64,000 nucleotides of DNA from Solwaraspora sp. WMMD406 (GCF_029626025.1 NZ_JARUBF010000001.1:1550001-1614000), one strand, 5' to 3'. Positions 45,879-54,528 are shown, numbered from the stretch's first letter. Notes: a model not told the origin generated them from the letters alone. Numbers and translations are program-made.

Positions 45879-46119
45879 TCACCGCTGATCATCGTTGATG
45901 TGTCGGTGCACGGGTGGGACTCGGGAATCGCCCGAGTGGCTGACCCGGATCTGACCGGCTGCTGTCAGGATGACGGCGGGGCGGATCGGTGACGGTTCAG
46001 GATGATGCAGTGATCGAAGATCTGGATAGTGGGCGGTCCGTCCGTTCCGGGCGGTCCGTGTCGGCGAGCAGCCGGCGGCTGCGGCTGGTCAACATGCTGC
46101 GCTGGCCGGCCTCGCGACC

Positions 46120-46386
46120 GTGGCCGCGACGACGCGGTACGCGGTGGGGGATCGGGTCGACCTGGTGGTGGACCGGCGTGGTTGGGTGGCGGCGCGTCCG
46201 ACTGACACAGCGTCGCCGGATCCGGTCAGCCTGGCTGTGGGTCTGGTCGGTGGGCCGCTGCTGCTTTTGCTGATCCTGCGGTGTCTGATCGTGGGGGAGC
46301 GCTGGCTGAGCCGGTCCCGTACACACGCCCGCGCTGCCGGCCCAGCCGATGACGACGTGCCGGTCAGCCCTCTAGAGCGTGCATGA
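46120..46386 (+). CDS. Small one-helix membrane protein, possibly the 3' part of a frameshifted gene
   Basis: An 88-aa frame from GTG 46120 reads YAVGDRVDLVVDRRGWVAAR and then one strong helix (VGLVGGPLLLLLILRCLIVG). No ribosome-binding site precedes it, and the same frame stays open upstream without a start. Another frame opened by GTG 45989 (VTVQDDAVIEDLDSG) runs into this region, so a one-base frameshift near 46095-46115 may have split a single gene of about 130 codons. The 3' end overlaps the end of the convergent aldehyde dehydrogenase gene by 23 bases. Confidence 0.4.
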   Translation: MAATTRYAVGDRVDLVVDRRGWVAARPTDTASPDPVSLAVGLVGGPLLLLLILRCLIVGERWLSRSRTHARAAGPADDDVPVSPLERA

Positions 46387-47800
46387 CGTGCTTGACCCGG
46401 GTGTAGTCCTCCAGGCTGTAGAGCGAGAGGTCCTTGCCGTGGCCGGAGTGCTTGAATCCGCCGTGCGGCATCTCGGACACGAACGGGATGTGGGTGTTGA
46501 CCCAGACACAGCCGAAGTCGAGCCGGCGGGTCATCCTCATCGCCCGGCCGTGGTCGCGGGTCCACACTGACGCGGACAGGCCGTAGCGGGTGCCGTTGGC
46601 CCACCGTACGGCCTCGTCCTCGTCGGTGAACCGCTGCACGGTGATCACCGGGCCGAAGACCTCGTCCTGGATGATCTCGTCCGGCTGGCGGACCCCGGAG
46701 ACGACGGTCGGGGCGTAGAAGTAGCCTCGGTCGCCGACCCGTTCACCGCCGACGTGCAGTCGGGCGTGGTCGGGCAGCCGGTCCACGAAGCCGGTCACCC
46801 GGCCCAGCTGGTTGGCGTTGTTCAACGGCCCGTACGCCACGTCCGGGTCGTCCGGCAGCCCGGTCTTCGTGGCGCGGGCCTGGTCGGCCAACGCGGCCAC
46901 GAAGTCGTCGTGCACGCCGGGTGCGGCCAGCACCCGGGTCGCCGCGGTGCAGTCCTGCCCGGCGTTGAAGTAGCCGGCTCCGGCGATCGCCTCGGCGGCG
47001 GCCGCGACGTCGGCGTCGTCGAAGATCACCACCGGTGCCTTGCCGCCCAGCTCCAGGTGGGTGCGTTTGAGGTCGGGTGCGGCGGCCGCCGCCACCTCCA
47101 TGCCGGCCCGGGTGGAACCGGTGATCGACACGAACTCCGGGGTGGGGTGGGACACCAGGGCGCGGCCGGTGTCCCGGTCGCCGCAGACCACGTTGAACAC
47201 GCCGGGGGGCAGGAACTCGGCGGCGATCTCGGCGAGCAGCAGAGTGGACAGTGGGGTGGTGTCGGACGGCTTGAGGACGACCGTGTTGCCGGCGGCCAGC
47301 GCGGGCGCGATCTTCCAGACCGCCATCATCAGCGGATAGTTCCAGGGCGTCACCTGGGCGCAGACGCCGATCGGCTCCCGCCGGGTGTAGGAGGTGTGCC
47401 CGGCCAGGTATTCCCCGGCGGATTTGCCCTCCAGCATCCGGGCCGCGCCGGCGAAGAACCGGAACTGGTCGACGCTGGGCGGCAGCTCCTCGTCGGCGGT
47501 CAGCTGGCGCGGCTTGCCGGTGTTGCGGACCTCGGCGTCGACCAGCTCGGCGGCGCGGGCCTCGACCGCGTCGGCGATCTTGAGCAGGGCCAGTTGCCGC
47601 TGTGCCGGGGTGGTGTCCCGCCAGCCTTCGAAGGCGGTCGCGGCGGCATACATGGCCCGGTCCACGTCGCCGGTGCCGGAGGTCGGGGACTGGGCAAACA
47701 CCTCGCCGGTGCACGGGTCGATCAGGTCCTGGTAGCCGCCGTCGACCGGGTCGACGTACTCGCCGTCGACGAAGTTGCGCAACGTCTGCTTGTCGGTCAT
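46364..47800 (-). CDS. Gamma-aminobutyraldehyde dehydrogenase-type aldehyde dehydrogenase
   Basis: A 478-aa NAD(P) aldehyde dehydrogenase. The catalytic Glu is in HLELGGKAPVVIFDDAD and the Cys in YFNAGQDCTAATRVL, the latter motif typical of aminobutyraldehyde/PatD-like enzymes. ATG 47800 (MTDKQTLRNFVDGEYVDPVD) has GGGAG upstream; further upstream the frame is open but unlike the family. It would oxidise 4-aminobutanal, made from putrescine by the neighbouring enzymes, to GABA. It is convergent with the agmatinase operon. Confidence 0.88.
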   Translation of the reverse strand: MTDKQTLRNFVDGEYVDPVDGGYQDLIDPCTGEVFAQSPTSGTGDVDRAMYAAATAFEGWRDTTPAQRQLALLKIADAVEARAAELVDAEVRNTGKPRQLTADEELPPSVDQFRFFAGAARMLEGKSAGEYLAGHTSYTRREPIGVCAQVTPWNYPLMMAVWKIAPALAAGNTVVLKPSDTTPLSTLLLAEIAAEFLPPGVFNVVCGDRDTGRALVSHPTPEFVSITGSTRAGMEVAAAAAPDLKRTHLELGGKAPVVIFDDADVAAAAEAIAGAGYFNAGQDCTAATRVLAAPGVHDDFVAALADQARATKTGLPDDPDVAYGPLNNANQLGRVTGFVDRLPDHARLHVGGERVGDRGYFYAPTVVSGVRQPDEIIQDEVFGPVITVQRFTDEDEAVRWANGTRYGLSASVWTRDHGRAMRMTRRLDFGCVWVNTHIPFVSEMPHGGFKHSGHGKDLSLYSLEDYTRVKHVMHALEG

Positions 47801-48107
47801 CGTTCGGCGCTCCCGCACGTCGGGCCGGTCCAGGTCAGGATGAGGTATCCGCCAGCTACCCGCCATCTTGGCGACCGAAATCGCGGCAGACAAGGGGTGC
47901 GGCCACTGTTTCCGTGTGCGTGTGGCCCGGCGCGTCGCCTGGTCCAGCCTGGTCCGGCCGTGAGCGGCGGCAGGCCCGGCCTGCGATCGTCCGAGACTGA
48001 GGTACTGCTCGCAGAACGCCCACGAGGCGACGATGATCAACTGATAACTGAGCCTTGATTTGTGGTGACCTGCGTGCTCAGCTTGTCGCTGAATCAGGCG
48101 CATCATG
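47801..48107. other. Intergenic region between aldehyde dehydrogenase and GT-methyltransferase genes
   Basis: 307 bases without a gene. It should hold the leftward dehydrogenase promoter, which I cannot place, and only a weak hairpin (GCAGGCCCGGCCTGC, 47970-47984) that might end the collagen operon transcript. The section next to 48107 is less GC-rich than the rest. Confidence 0.5.
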
Positions 48108-49373
48108 CTAAATGGTGATCAGTCCCCCGTTTCGGGCATTACCCTTCAGTGCAATGAGGTTCGCGGCTACGTACGATATCTTGTGGGTTTCATGCCAGGC
48201 ACTCGGGAAATAGGTGACCAGGCGCGATACCTGGAAGCGGCATTGAATTTCCGGAACAAAGCGCGCGTACGCCGAATTAGTGAAGTACCAGAAGGAGTTC
48301 TCGTTGTAAAACGAGACGTGGGTGGGATCCTGGAAGGCGCCGCGGCCGTCGGTGCTCGGAGTCAACGAGAGCAGGAGTCCGCCTGGGGCGAGGATGCGGT
48401 AGAGCTCGTTGAAGAGAGCGATCTTGTCAGGGACGTGTTCCAGGAAGTCGGTCGCGCGCACAACGCCGACGCTGTTGTCCGGCAGGTCGATCCGTCCGAG
48501 GTTAACGTCACATGCGATGTCGACACCAGGCCCGGCAATGCGGTCTAGGCCGAGATAGCCCTCAGGTTTGTTGTGCGCCGCCCCGAGATCGAGGGCGACC
48601 AACCCGAGCCGCCGAGACCAGGCCAACGCGTTCAGCTCGATGTTTGAATCGTAGATCTCGACGGTACGCTTCTGGATCTGCGCGTTCACGTCAGGGTGGC
48701 GCTGAGTGTTGTTAGCGTGCATACGTTGCAAATAGAGACACTCTGGAACATGGCGGAACTCGCAGACCTGGTAGAGTCGACACATCAGATCGTGGTCATC
48801 GGCTACGCCAAGCGATTCGTCATACCCGCCCACCTTTTCGTAGAGATCCCGCCGGAACGCGCGAACGTGATTCGGCGCGTACCAGATGTAGCTGACGTTG
48901 TGCGGTGTGGCAGGTAGCGAACGGCACACGAGAAGGTCCCGACCGTCGACCTGCTCCTCTCGGTAGTCCCAGCCAAACGTCGCCGCGAAGCGTGTCTCGT
49001 CGCGGCTGCCGTCCTCCCGGATCTGGGCGGTGTCGCTGTAGACGAGTCCGGCCGCAGGATCTGCCTCGAAGGCCGCATCGAGTTGCTCGAGGCAGGTGCT
49101 CGTCAGCATGTCGTCATGGTCGAGCTCGACGAGAATGTCGCCCGAAGCCTCGGCACAGGCACGAGCTTTCACCGCGCCAATACCAGACAGATGGTCGGCA
49201 TTCACCAGTCGAATCCGTCGGTCAACCACCTCCGGCCGCCATCGTGCGCCCTGATTGAGGACGACGACCCACTCCCAGTCCGAGTACGTCTGCGCGAGTA
49301 GCGACTGGAGGCAATCATCCAGGAACCGCGTCCGGTTACTTCCGGTGAAGACACTGAATCGAGGTCTGCTCAC
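48108..49373 (-). CDS. GT2 glycosyltransferase fused to a SAM methyltransferase-like domain
   Basis: A 421-aa protein. Residues about 5-240 are a GT-A, family 2 glycosyltransferase (FSVFTGSNRTRFLDDCLQSL, with the metal site ILVELDHDDM). Residues about 255-400 resemble a class I methyltransferase (LVALDLGAAHNKPEGYLGLD, then TDFLEHVPDKIALFNELYRI and LAPGGLLLSLTP). It is the last gene of a leftward operon behind a collagen-like protein and a TPR lipoprotein, 14 bases from the latter. A role in glycosylating, and perhaps O-methylating the sugar on, the collagen-like protein is inferred from context. Confidence 0.82.
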   Translation of the reverse strand: MSRPRFSVFTGSNRTRFLDDCLQSLLAQTYSDWEWVVVLNQGARWRPEVVDRRIRLVNADHLSGIGAVKARACAEASGDILVELDHDDMLTSTCLEQLDAAFEADPAAGLVYSDTAQIREDGSRDETRFAATFGWDYREEQVDGRDLLVCRSLPATPHNVSYIWYAPNHVRAFRRDLYEKVGGYDESLGVADDHDLMCRLYQVCEFRHVPECLYLQRMHANNTQRHPDVNAQIQKRTVEIYDSNIELNALAWSRRLGLVALDLGAAHNKPEGYLGLDRIAGPGVDIACDVNLGRIDLPDNSVGVVRATDFLEHVPDKIALFNELYRILAPGGLLLSLTPSTDGRGAFQDPTHVSFYNENSFWYFTNSAYARFVPEIQCRFQVSRLVTYFPSAWHETHKISYVAANLIALKGNARNGGLITI

Positions 49374-49387
49374 CTAATCTCCCTTTC

Positions 49388-49975
49388 TCAGTCGTCGTCG
49401 GAGAGGTAGTGTTCGCGGTACTCCTCCGGAATGGCAGGTACCAGTTCCGGGTTGATCTCAACGGCCGCACCGAACGCACTTCTGGCGCCGGCGGTGTCTC
49501 CCTCGCTCGCGAGGAGGATGCCCAACCGGACGTACGCTGTGGAGGCGCGATTGTCGAGGGCTAGGATCTCCTTATATAGGTCGATTGCCGATCCCGCGTC
49601 GCTCGCTTCGATTGCGATTGCTTTGTTATAGATCGCTGGTTTGAATTCCGGGTCGATGGCCAGCGCCTTGTCGTAGCTTGCGATCGCGTCGTCGATCTGA
49701 TCCTGCGAGTGCGCAATGTAGCCAATGTTGAACCAGGCGAACTTGTTGCCGCTGTCGCTTGCTACTGCCTGCTCAAACGATTCTTTCGCTTTTTCGAGAT
49801 CGCCCGATTCCCCCTGTTCGATGCCGAGGTTGACGAGAGCCGAAGAGTCGGTCTCGATGCCGGCGGCAGCTGTCGGTCGTGGCTGCGGACTCTGTGAGTC
49901 ATCAGTACAGGCGACTGCGCCCGCCAGCAGAGCGGCCCCACAGGCCAAGACTCCGATGGAGCGTACGATTTTCAT
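49388..49975 (-). CDS. TPR-repeat lipoprotein
   Basis: A 195-aa protein with a signal peptide ending AGAVACTDD (probable lipid-modified Cys23, although the lipobox has Ala at -3). Three or more tetratricopeptide repeats follow (KFAWFNIGYIAHSQDQIDDA, then IASYDKALAIDPEF), so it is a surface-anchored protein-interaction module. It lies 44 bases after the collagen-like gene and 14 before the glycosyltransferase gene. It may dock or export the collagen-like protein; this is inference. Confidence 0.82.
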   Translation of the reverse strand: MKIVRSIGVLACGAALLAGAVACTDDSQSPQPRPTAAAGIETDSSALVNLGIEQGESGDLEKAKESFEQAVASDSGNKFAWFNIGYIAHSQDQIDDAIASYDKALAIDPEFKPAIYNKAIAIEASDAGSAIDLYKEILALDNRASTAYVRLGILLASEGDTAGARSAFGAAVEINPELVPAIPEEYREHYLSDDD

Positions 49976-50019
49976 GACGTGTCCTAACAGTTCTGTTGGC
50001 GTGTTTCATTGGTGATGTA

Positions 50020-51228
50020 TTACGGGTTGTCGAGGCAAATTACGTATAGTTCGTTGCCGGTGGGTGAGATGAAGTCCACCTGCCATCCGGTCGGTGTCGA
50101 GTTGTTTGTCGCTGGGATGGGCCTGCTAACCGTTACCGGCTCGTCGCTGAAGAATCCACCGCCGGTGGCGATATCCCCACCGTCGCAAACCACGTTGTTG
50201 ACTCCGCCCCCGGCACCCTCGGCTCGGATGTAGAAACTGGGAGCGATTGCGCCGCCCTGTGGGCCTTGTGGTCCGGTGTCGCCTTGTGGTCCTTGGGGGC
50301 CGAGTGCGCCTTGTGGTCCGGTGTCGCCTTGTGGTCCTTGGGGTCCGAGTGCGCCTTGTGGTCCCTGGGGGCCTTCTGCGCCGGTGTCGCCTTGTGGGCC
50401 TTGTGGTCCGGTGTCGCCTTGTGGTCCTTGGGGGCCTTCTGCGCCGGTGTCGCCTTGTGGTCCTTGGGGTCCGAGTGCGCCTTGTGGTCCCTGGGGGCCT
50501 TCTGCGCCGGGGTCGCCTTGTGGTCCTTGGGGTCCGAGTGCGCCTTGTGGTCCGGTGTCGCCTTGTGGTCCCTGGGGTCCGAGTGCGCCTTGGGGTCCGG
50601 TGTCGCCTTGTGGTCCTTGGGGTCCGAGCGCGCCTTGTGGTCCGGTGTCGCCTTGTGGTCCTTGGGGGCCTTCTGCGCCGGTGTCGCCTTGTGGTCCTTG
50701 GGGTCCGAGTGCGCCTTGTGGTCCCTGGGGGCCTTCTGCGCCGGGGTCGCCTTGTGGTCCCTGGGGTCCGAGTGCGCCTTGGGGTCCGGTGTCGCCTTGT
50801 GGTCCCTGGGGGCCTTCTGCGCCGGTGTCGCCTTGTGGTCCTTGGGGTCCGAGTGCGCCTTGTGGTCCCTGGGGGCCTTCTGCGCCGGTGTCGCCCTGTG
50901 GTCCCTGCGGTCCCTCTGGTCCGGCCTCGCCTTGTGGGCCTTGTGGCCCACGTGAACCATGCCTGTTCTCGTGCGAAGGCCCCTGCCAGCCCTGAGGGCC
51001 GATGTCTACGCCGCCGTCTCGCCGAAAATTCAACTGTCCGACCAGAGCCCAAGTCTCAATTTGCTCGCTTGGCGTTGCCGAGCCGAACTCTGATCCGCCG
51101 GACCACGGACGGTCGCTGGGCCCGGCTAGCGCTGTTCCCGCCAGACTGGCGAAAAGCAAGAGGGAGTTGAGGCCGGTTGCAGCCCTCGCGCGTACGATCC
51201 GTCGTTTCGGCGGTACCGCTTTACTCAT
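50020..51228 (-). CDS. Secreted collagen-like protein (about 78 Gly-X-Y triplets)
   Basis: A 402-aa protein. ATG 51228 has GGGGGA upstream and gives a signal peptide ([16 protein letters not shown], cleavage near 35); the open frame continues 44 codons upstream without a site. Residues 36-90 are a unique N-terminal region. Residues about 91-325 are uninterrupted Gly-X-Y triplets built from GPQ, GDT, GAE and GAL. A 77-residue C-terminal domain has two Cys and may act as trimerisation head, as in BclA-type exosporium proteins. Thr in GDT triplets are possible glycosylation sites. It heads an operon with a TPR lipoprotein and a GT2-methyltransferase gene. Confidence 0.9.
   Translation of the reverse strand: MSKAVPPKRRIVRARAATGLNSLLLFASLAGTALAGPSDRPWSGGSEFGSATPSEQIETWALVGQLNFRRDGGVDIGPQGWQGPSHENRHGSRGPQGPQGEAGPEGPQGPQGDTGAEGPQGPQGALGPQGPQGDTGAEGPQGPQGDTGPQGALGPQGPQGDPGAEGPQGPQGALGPQGPQGDTGAEGPQGPQGDTGPQGALGPQGPQGDTGPQGALGPQGPQGDTGPQGALGPQGPQGDPGAEGPQGPQGALGPQGPQGDTGAEGPQGPQGDTGPQGPQGDTGAEGPQGPQGALGPQGPQGDTGPQGALGPQGPQGDTGPQGPQGGAIAPSFYIRAEGAGGGVNNVVCDGGDIATGGGFFSDEPVTVSRPIPATNNSTPTGWQVDFISPTGNELYVICLDNP
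50250..50958. repeat. Coding minisatellite of the collagen-like gene
   Basis: About 700 bases of nested 9-, 27- and 36-base repeats that encode the Gly-X-Y triplets. Many units are identical at DNA level, which points to recent expansion and makes length variation and assembly collapse likely. Long stop-free frames on the opposite strand here are a by-product of the repeat. Confidence 0.9.
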
Positions 51229-51645
51229 GGTTCCCCCATCGACTGAAGGGCGCTCACATTTCTGGCCCATCACTGTGATCACGACAGTAGCCGCTAATAG
51301 GGCTTCTGAGTTGAAAATGGATAAAGATGGGCGTGAAGGTGAAATGCGAGTGGATTTCATCGCGTCCGGCAGCGTCCGACGGGGGCGGAGAGCCGCTGAG
51401 TCGAGTCGCGCAAGGTCCGGAGCGTCAGTGGAAGCGCTGGATGAAGGCGAGGGCGGTGTCGCAGACCTCGCGCCAGCCGCTGTCGATGGTCAGCGAGTGC
51501 CGCGATTGTACCTCGAACACCAAAGATTTCGCGATTGCTCGCAGCCGGATAGAGCGCAGTGTCGGTCTGGCTGACGTGGGCTGCCCTGGCCGGTCTGCCG
51601 GACGGGGCGACCGGCCAGGGCGCGCGGGTGTGGTGCGCAGACGGG
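51229..51645. other. Intergenic region upstream of the collagen-like operon
   Basis: 417 bases without a supported gene. It should contain the leftward promoter of the collagen-like operon; the section 51260-51340 is the most AT-rich, with an imperfect palindrome centred on GTGATCAC near 51275. The GH43-type gene's terminator lies at 51583-51621. Confidence 0.5.
51583..51621 (-). terminator. Terminator hairpin after the GH43-like gene
   Basis: Arms 51583-51594 and 51610-51621 pair perfectly over 12 bp around a 15-base loop, 25 bases after the stop of the leftward glycosidase gene. Confidence 0.7.
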
Positions 51646-53100
51646 TCAGCTGGTCACCCGGAAGGTCGCGTCGGCGCGCGCTTGGGCGTCGGTGATCGGG
51701 TCGAGCCGGAGTTGGTAGCCGTAGTGCCGGATGTAGCGGTCGGGGAAGTTGTACGACTGGAACGACGTCCACGACGAGTCGGCCAGTCCGGCCACCCGGC
51801 GGAAGCTGGCGTCGGCGGCGAAGACTGCGCTGCCGTCGTTGGCGGCCAGGACGAAGTCGTACGCGTAGTGGCGTAGGTAGTAGCCGGGGTAGTTGACCGA
51901 CTCGAACGACACGTGGCCGGAGCGGTCGGCCAGGCCGGGTACGAGCCGGAACTGGGCGTCCTGGGCCGGGCTGACGTTGGCGTCGATCCGGACGTCAAGG
52001 TTGGCGTGCCGGACGTACCGGTCCGGGAAGTTGTAGGACTGGATGCGGTTGACCGGGACGGTGGAGCCCCAGCGACCGAGGACCCGGGACTGCTCGGCGG
52101 CGGTCAGGTTGAGGATCGACCCGTGCCGTTTGCGGTTGCCGCCCAAGGCGAAGTCGGATCGGGTCCGGAAGTTCTGGGTGCTGCCCAGGTTGGTCGAGGT
52201 GATCGGCATGTAGCCCCGGCCGGTGGCGTACTGGTCGAGCCACAACACCCATTCGTTACGGCCGTTGAACTGCGCCCACATCGGCCCTTCGACGACGTTG
52301 CCGCCGCCGGTGCCGTTGGAGATGCCCAGGTGGGCGAGGTTCCCGAGGGTCGTCCACGAGCCGAGGATCGAGTTGCTGGCCTCGATGGTGATGTGGCCGT
52401 CGGCCGACGCCCGGTAGTAGCGGTAGCCGCCTACGCTGTTCGGCACTTCGATGATCTGGGTGTCGATGATGCCCTGGCCGGTACCCCGGTCGATGTAGAG
52501 CTGCGGGGCGCTGACCGTACGGAAGTCGCTGGTGCGTACGTACCAGATGCGGTGTTTTGTCACGCCGTTGCGGGCGGAGTTGGTCGCCCAGTAGATGACG
52601 TAGTCCCCGGTGGCCGGGTTGTAGATCGCCTCGGGTGCCCAGGCGTTACCGGCTCCGGGGATCCCGCCGGCGACGTTGAGCAGTCGTGGCGCCGACCAGT
52701 TGACCAGGTCGGTCGACTCCCACACCACGATCGAGGTGCTGCCCCGGTTGGCCGCGTCGTTCCAGGAGGTACCGCTGGCAATTCGCAGGTCCGTCGCGAT
52801 GATCCAGTAGCGGTCGCCGGCGGGGGATCGGACCAGGACCGGATCCCGTACGCCACGGGTGCCGACGGTGGAGACCAGGACCGGGCTGCCGTTGTTGAGG
52901 TCGGTCCAGCGCAGGCCGTCGGTGCTGTGGGCGAGGTAGATCTGTTCGCCGGTGGCCGATTCGCCGGTGAAGTGGGCCATCAGGTAGCCGGTGAACGGGT
53001 CGAGCGCGGCGGCGGGTTTCGGCGCGGCGACCGACCAGGAGGTGAACAGCAGGCAGGCGGCGGCGAGGGCGGTGCCGATCCGGGTGAGGACGGGTGACAT
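51646..53100 (-). CDS. Secreted GH43-like glycosidase with AbfB arabinose-binding domain
   Basis: A 484-aa protein. A signal peptide ends near AAPKPAAA. The catalytic part (about 35-330) has five-blade propeller features of GH43-type enzymes: FTGESATGEQIYLAHSTDG, then RDPVLVRSPAGDRYWIIATD, and NAWAPEAIYNPATGDYVIYW. The C-terminal 150 residues (NRIQSYNFPDRYVRHAN, repeated at the end) form an AbfB (CBM42) beta-trefoil that binds arabinofuranose side chains. ATG 53100 has AGGAGA upstream. It likely releases arabinose from plant arabinoxylan or arabinan. A LacI-type operator lies 72 bases upstream. Confidence 0.85.
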   Translation of the reverse strand: MSPVLTRIGTALAAACLLFTSWSVAAPKPAAALDPFTGYLMAHFTGESATGEQIYLAHSTDGLRWTDLNNGSPVLVSTVGTRGVRDPVLVRSPAGDRYWIIATDLRIASGTSWNDAANRGSTSIVVWESTDLVNWSAPRLLNVAGGIPGAGNAWAPEAIYNPATGDYVIYWATNSARNGVTKHRIWYVRTSDFRTVSAPQLYIDRGTGQGIIDTQIIEVPNSVGGYRYYRASADGHITIEASNSILGSWTTLGNLAHLGISNGTGGGNVVEGPMWAQFNGRNEWVLWLDQYATGRGYMPITSTNLGSTQNFRTRSDFALGGNRKRHGSILNLTAAEQSRVLGRWGSTVPVNRIQSYNFPDRYVRHANLDVRIDANVSPAQDAQFRLVPGLADRSGHVSFESVNYPGYYLRHYAYDFVLAANDGSAVFAADASFRRVAGLADSSWTSFQSYNFPDRYIRHYGYQLRLDPITDAQARADATFRVTS

Positions 53101-53428
53101 CAGGTCTCCTGCTGGGGGTGGGGGTCAGGAGGGTCGGTCGCGCGACGGGGGTACGGATCGTCAGGGGTGTGGTGTTAGCGCTAACACATCACCGGCCGAC
53201 TGGTTGCGCTGCAGTTACCGGATGAGATCGATAGTGTTAACTGTCCTGGCGGCAGCTGTCAACGCCCGGCCGGCACTTGGCCGATCGGGCGGTCCCCGGT
53301 GGGTGATCGGGTCTCCCGCTGCGAGGACACGGGCAAGTGTTCGTGCGGCAGGGTGCTGCGCGGTCTCCGGTCAAGCGGCACTGCGGCGGGGCTGTGTGGA
53401 CAGACGACTCGCAGTAGGCTTCCGGGTC
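53101..53428. other. Divergent intergenic region with LacI-type operator
   Basis: 328 bases without a gene between the leftward glycosidase and the rightward nuclease-like gene. Apart from the operator at 53172-53187 there is an AT-richer patch near 53225-53240 (ATAGTGTTAACTGT) that may be part of a promoter. A -10-like TAGGCT lies about 15 bases before the ATG at 53429. Confidence 0.5.
53172..53187. promoter_or_regulatory. LacI-family operator palindrome
   Basis: GTGTTAGCGCTAACAC is a perfect 16-bp palindrome with the central CpG of LacI/GalR-family operators, 72 bases before the glycosidase start. It likely mediates repression in the absence of arabinosides. The repressor gene is not in the window. 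Confidence 0.75.
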
Positions 53429-54427
53429 ATGCCCAGCCCTCTGCTCTCCACCTACCGCACGGGCGAGAATCGCATCACCTCGTCGACCATGGCCGTTTTC
53501 GAGCGGATCGATCTTGCACTGGTCCAGGAACTACTTGAGAGCGCCAGTGGTATCGGCGAAGAGTTGCGATCGGTAACCTTCAGTAATCAGGTGGTCAGCG
53601 ATGGCTCTGTGCCTGATGCGCGGATTTCAGCCCGATTCACCTGGTACTTCGAGACCAAAACCACTCGCGGTGCATACGCGTCGGAAGGGCATGGTCGCAA
53701 ACAGGTGCGCTGCCACTCGAAGCAACTGCATGGTGATCCCGACGCCAAGCTTTTCGTGCTGACTCCAGACTCCGTCCAGCCGGCCTGGTTCGATTCTCTG
53801 GACGGCGTAGAAGAGCCGGTGCGAAACCGAATAATATGGCTGTCATTTCTCAGTCTTGCCGAGGTGATTCGTGCTTTAATTGGGGACACCGGTCGCCTGG
53901 TCGGCGAGCAGACCCGATTTCTGTTGGCGGAACTCGTGGCACTCTACGAGGCCGACGGCCTACTTTCCAGCGATGACACTGTGGTGGTTGCTGCCAAGGT
54001 GGCTTGGGGTGAGTATCAGAAATACGCTGCCTACGTCTGCCAACCGAATCGGTCGTTCAGAGAAGGGCTCACCCACTTCGGGTTCTACTTCAAATCCCAC
54101 ATCCAGGATCGGGTTCCGAAAATCATCGAGTGGGTGCCAAGTGTTCTTTTTGCTGAGGATGCTGCCGCTGGTTATGCGGCCTCGGGCAAAGAGGCGCTGG
54201 CAACCGTCATACGATCCATGCTGGGAGATCAGCTCCGTGTCGAAGGTGACTCACATGGTGTCATGCTTCTGAGCCCGGAGCGTGACCCCCGGACCGTCTA
54301 CCTTCGCGCACCGATCGCCAACGACACGACGACTGAGGCGGGGAAGGCCTGGGCATGGACGCTCGGCCAGCGTTACACAAGCCTGAGCCGCCTCAAGAGT
54401 GGCGTCACTCTGACCTCCCAACTGTGA
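53429..54427 (+). CDS. PD-(D/E)XK nuclease-like protein (332 aa)
   Basis: The protein starts MPSPLLSTYRTGENRITSST; residues 62-63 and 75-77 form P-D-x11-E-T-K (SVPDARISARFTWYFETK), the canonical restriction-endonuclease-like active site, followed by QVRCHSKQLHGDPDAKLFVL. The remainder is a helical domain. A similar TYRxGENRxTS opening occurs in uncharacterised PD-(D/E)XK proteins, some near defence genes. No partner methylase or helicase is next to it. ATG 53429 has no ribosome-binding site and may be leaderless. Lower GC than its neighbours suggests transfer. Confidence 0.65.
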   Translation: MPSPLLSTYRTGENRITSSTMAVFERIDLALVQELLESASGIGEELRSVTFSNQVVSDGSVPDARISARFTWYFETKTTRGAYASEGHGRKQVRCHSKQLHGDPDAKLFVLTPDSVQPAWFDSLDGVEEPVRNRIIWLSFLSLAEVIRALIGDTGRLVGEQTRFLLAELVALYEADGLLSSDDTVVVAAKVAWGEYQKYAAYVCQPNRSFREGLTHFGFYFKSHIQDRVPKIIEWVPSVLFAEDAAAGYAASGKEALATVIRSMLGDQLRVEGDSHGVMLLSPERDPRTVYLRAPIANDTTTEAGKAWAWTLGQRYTSLSRLKSGVTLTSQL

Positions 54428-54528
54428 CCGGGTCCGTTCGGCGGCGAGCGCTTCGAGGGAGTGACCTGATAGCCACGGCTTCGGTCATGTACATCGCAGC
54501 GGTGATGCCGGTTGTGCGTGAGTGTGGA

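Noticed and set aside
50250-50958. Regularly repeated sequence that might suggest a CRISPR array.
   Set aside because: Units are contiguous 9-base multiples without unique spacers and encode Gly-X-Y in frame. No cas gene is present.
50247-51170. Long plus-strand frames rich in Cys, Gly, Leu and Trp across the collagen region.
   Set aside because: They arise because the 9-base coding repeat has no stop in any frame. The minus-strand frame has a signal peptide, a ribosome-binding site and Gly-X-Y triplets.
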